The notes under the pieces: model-generated
What the model saw: the letters and a program-made list of their open reading frames with translations, nothing else
What the model was told of the DNA's origin: nothing
Databases searched by the model: none
Shown here: positions 45,481 to 47,786 of the stretch, piece by piece
Position numbering within the stretch: the first letter of the stretch is position 1
How the letters are laid out: each line of letters opens with the position of its first letter
Program-made: the position numbers and the translations under genes
Assembly: GCA_913775525.1 (NCBI GenBank)
Contig: CAJYLH010000043.1
Location: 1 to 47,786, forward strand
Length of the DNA stretch: 47,786 bases
Source: an uncultured Chryseobacterium sp.
GTDB taxonomy: Bacteria > Bacteroidota > Bacteroidia > Flavobacteriales > Weeksellaceae
Direction: 5' to 3'

Positions 45481-46254
45481 ATGAAAAAACTTTTATTGGC
45501 TTTATCAATTGTGGCAGCTTCATCGTTAAGTGCACAATTTTTCTCTACCGGAACCGTTACGCTCGGGTCTTCCGGTATGACGGTGAAGATGGTTACTTCT
45601 TCCACTAATGTTACCTTAACCCTTACCGGGACTGCTACAGGGTATCTGGGACTTGGTTTCGGAGGTACAGGAAACAGCGGGGGAATGGCTTCAGGAGTTG
45701 ACGGATTTATCTATAACTCAAATTCTACCACAAATTCCAACCTGGATTACACCTTTGCAGGCATAGGGGCAACGCCTAATGCAGATCCATCCCAGGACTG
45801 GACGATTACATCCAATACCACTAACGGAGGCATGAGAACGATTGTGGCCACAAGATCCCTGGCCGGGGGTTCCGGTGATACGGCTTTTACCAATTCCAAC
45901 AGTTCCATCAACATTTTTTATGCCGTAGGACCGAGCCTTACGCTGCAAAATAGTTACCATTCAGCCAGAGGTTATGCGGTATTAACAAGGAATTCTGTTC
46001 TCGGAACCAATGATATTGCAACGGAAAACAAAGCGATCGCATTATATCCGAATCCTGCCAGAGAAACAGTGAATTTCAAAAATGCAGATAAAATAAAATC
46101 TGTAGAGATCTATGAAACAACGGGAAGAAAAGTAAAATCTGTTGAACTGAAGTCCAGTGAGCTTACTGTTGCAGAGCTGAGTGCAGGAACTTACTATCTG
46201 GAATTGCAGCTGAAAGACGGAACCAAAGCTTATGAGAAATTAATCAAAGAATAA
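45481..46254 (+). CDS. DOMON-like secreted protein with T9SS sorting domain
   Basis: This 257-residue protein has a signal peptide (ends SLSAQ). A DOMON-like beta-sandwich (about 20-175) shows the features LGLGFGGTG, GVDGFIYNS, an RSLAGGSGDTAF segment and NIFYAVG followed by YHSARGY. DOMON domains bind heme or sugars. The last 75 residues (ALYPNPARETVNF to KLIKE) are a T9SS type A sorting domain, so the protein is exported across the outer membrane. It ends the operon, 3 bases after the ankyrin gene, and is followed by a terminator. Confidence 0.78.
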   Translation: MKKLLLALSIVAASSLSAQFFSTGTVTLGSSGMTVKMVTSSTNVTLTLTGTATGYLGLGFGGTGNSGGMASGVDGFIYNSNSTTNSNLDYTFAGIGATPNADPSQDWTITSNTTNGGMRTIVATRSLAGGSGDTAFTNSNSSINIFYAVGPSLTLQNSYHSARGYAVLTRNSVLGTNDIATENKAIALYPNPARETVNFKNADKIKSVEIYETTGRKVKSVELKSSELTVAELSAGTYYLELQLKDGTKAYEKLIKE

Positions 46255-46293
46255 CAATACGACAAGCTGTTTCTTACAGTGTATTTTTATAGG

Positions 46294-46323
46294 AAGCTGA
46301 TTCATGTATGAGTCAGCTTTTTT
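46294..46323 (+). terminator. Terminator after the DOMON-like gene
   Basis: AAGCTGA (46294-46300) pairs with TCAGCTT (46313-46319), and the stem continues inward through TTCAT/ATGAG with one G-T pair. A T-run extends to 46323. It ends the Crp-adjacent operon. Confidence 0.85.
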
Positions 46324-46370
46324 GTATGAAGATAATCAGGCATTTAATGTTTTTTTAATCCCGGCTGTTT

Positions 46371-46399
46371 TTGTTTGCAGTGCACAGTCTTTACCTTTG
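46371..46399 (+). promoter_or_regulatory. Promoter of the phosphodiesterase gene
   Basis: TTG (46371-46373) is followed after 18 bases by TACCTTTG (46392-46399). Transcription would start near 46403, only about 11 bases before the ATG at 46414. Confidence 0.6.
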
Positions 46400-46413
46400 T
46401 ATAAATTTTTATT

Positions 46414-47688
46414 ATGAAGAAAGGAATGCTGTTTTTTATGCTGATGCTGTCTGTAATCCTATGGGCACAGAAAGGGGAAGTAGACACGGCCCAGATTGTA
46501 GTTGCCGACCGGTACAATACGGCCGGAGCAGAGGCAAAACCCTATGTCATTATGATTTCCGCAGATGGTTTCCGATATGATTATGCCCGGAAATACCAGG
46601 CAGAAAACCTACTGAAGCTTTCCTCCCAGGGGGTTAAGGCAGAGGCAATGATCCCGGGATATCCCAGCATTACATTTCCGAATCACTGGAGCCTGATGAC
46701 AGGGCTTTACCCTGCCCACCATGGGCTGATCGATAATTATTTCTATGATTATATCAGAAAAGAGCCTTATGCCAAGAGCAACAGGAAAAATGCTGAAGAC
46801 GGCAGCTGGTACGGAGGCATTCCTTTATGGGGCCTGGCCGAGAAGCAGGGAGTGCTGTCAGCATCCATGATGTGGGTAGGTTCTGCAAGTGACGCAGGCG
46901 GAACAAGGCCGACGTATTATTATCCTTACCACGAAAAATTCAGTCCACAGCAAAAAGTGGATAAAGTCATCAGCTGGCTGAAGCTGCCGGATGACCGGAG
47001 GCCGCATTTTATTTCCCTGTATTTTCCTGAGGTGGATGCAGCAGGCCACCATTACGGTCCGGATTCAAAACAAACGGAAGAGGCAGTGCACCTGGTCGAT
47101 CAGGCAGTAGCAGGCCTCGTACAAAAAGTCCGGGAGACCGGATTGAAAAATGTTAATTTCATCTTTGTTTCAGACCACGGTATGATTGGAGTCAATACAG
47201 AACATCCGCTGGAGATCCCGGCGATGCTGATGGATAAAACCAGGTTTGATTACTACAACTCGGAGGTCCTGCTGAGCGTACACGTAAAAAATCCGGCAGA
47301 GGTGAAATCCGTTTACAAAGCTCTGAGAGCTGCAAAAACAAATGATTATGAAGTCTACCTGGATAAAAAACTTCCACGCTACCTCCACTTTGCTGAAAGA
47401 GATGACCGCTATCACCGGATCGGGCAGATCCTGCTTCTTCCTAAAGCTCCTGAGATCTTCTTAGAAAAAGGCAGGAAAACAACGGTGGGAAAACACGGGT
47501 ATGACCCAAAGACAACTCCTGAAATGAAAGCGACATTCTTCGCATGGGGACCGGCGTTCAAGTCCGGAATCACAGTAAAAGAATTCAGCAATGTGAATGT
47601 CTATCCGCTGGTTGCGGAGCTTTTACACCTGAACATCAGCCAGCCGGTTGATGGGAATATCAAGGTGTTGCGTAAAACGCTGAAATAA
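46414..47688 (+). CDS. Secreted nucleotide pyrophosphatase/phosphodiesterase (NPP-like)
   Basis: This 424-residue protein of the alkaline phosphatase superfamily has a signal peptide (ends ILWAQ). The metal and catalytic residues of NPP enzymes are visible: D51 in ISADGFR, nucleophile T87 in SITFPNH with N90, D208 and H212 in PEVDAAGHH, D254-H255 in SDHGM, and H361 in VGKHGYDP. Such enzymes are periplasmic or surface zinc phosphodiesterases acting on nucleotides or related phosphodiesters. It is a single-gene unit with its own promoter, after the operon terminator. The exact substrate cannot be told. Confidence 0.92.
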   Translation: MKKGMLFFMLMLSVILWAQKGEVDTAQIVVADRYNTAGAEAKPYVIMISADGFRYDYARKYQAENLLKLSSQGVKAEAMIPGYPSITFPNHWSLMTGLYPAHHGLIDNYFYDYIRKEPYAKSNRKNAEDGSWYGGIPLWGLAEKQGVLSASMMWVGSASDAGGTRPTYYYPYHEKFSPQQKVDKVISWLKLPDDRRPHFISLYFPEVDAAGHHYGPDSKQTEEAVHLVDQAVAGLVQKVRETGLKNVNFIFVSDHGMIGVNTEHPLEIPAMLMDKTRFDYYNSEVLLSVHVKNPAEVKSVYKALRAAKTNDYEVYLDKKLPRYLHFAERDDRYHRIGQILLLPKAPEIFLEKGRKTTVGKHGYDPKTTPEMKATFFAWGPAFKSGITVKEFSNVNVYPLVAELLHLNISQPVDGNIKVLRKTLK

Positions 47689-47754
47689 TTCCTGTGTTAT
47701 TTTAATCAGTGATGGTATAGATGGCTGATTTAAGCAGGATGGATGATAGAGTTT

Positions 47755-47786
<32 letters not shown>

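Overview
The window looks like a contig from a Chryseobacterium-like flavobacterium (Bacteroidota). Evidence seen in the sequence: Bacteroidota-type promoters (TTG, about 18-20 bases, TAnnTTTG), no Shine-Dalgarno sequences, several type IX secretion (T9SS) C-terminal sorting domains, GLPGLI, DUF4394, DUF5777 and DUF3467 family proteins, and the gene order tRNA-Gly/tRNA-Thr ... tuf-tRNA-Trp-secE-nusG ... rplKAJL ... rpoBC. The contig starts inside a tRNA with a long variable arm (probably tRNA-Tyr) and ends in a 31-base G run that is probably artefactual.

Layout. 1-352: end of a tRNA cluster with its own promoter and terminator. 375-1664 (minus): OsmC-like protein and GLPGLI protein. 2091-9863: OmpR-type response regulator, histidine kinase, and a TolC/adaptor/RND heavy-metal efflux pump whose permease carries the D-D-E signature of divalent-cation pumps. 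9948-11459 (minus): lipoprotein with two DUF4394 units. 11689-13783: tuf, tRNA-Trp, secE, nusG. 13862-15100: a GT-C-like membrane protein between a nusG terminator and the rplK promoter. 15233-17402: rplK, rplA, rplJ, rplL, ending in a strong terminator. 17559-22835: an inserted block with a secreted NlpC/P60- or CHAP-like protein, a poorly explained 0.85 kb stretch, a YadA-head-like surface protein and a thrombospondin-type-3/T9SS protein. 23295-31881: rpoB, rpoC and a DUF3467 protein, with a separate promoter and a long leader. So the usually compact transcription/translation locus is split into separately transcribed pieces, each gap holding surface or envelope genes.

31933-32365 holds a candidate structured RNA that can fold in mutually exclusive ways, one of them a pseudoknot. 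It precedes a polymorphic toxin locus (32366-42296): a small T9SS protein, a 2199-residue SpvB/FG-GAP/RHS protein with an AT-rich variable tip, an overlapping lipoprotein likely to be its immunity protein, a broken displaced toxin tip with an HExxH motif, and three more secreted or lipoprotein genes that look like an immunity array. A 16-bp perfect terminator hairpin closes the locus.

42449-46254: a Crp/Fnr regulator followed by a five-gene envelope operon (DUF5777 barrel, c-type heme lipoprotein, YceI, ankyrin, DOMON-like T9SS protein). A CRP-like palindrome lies about 41.5 bases upstream of the predicted start of that operon, so the neighbouring regulator may control it directly. 46414-47688 encodes a secreted nucleotide pyrophosphatase/phosphodiesterase-like enzyme.
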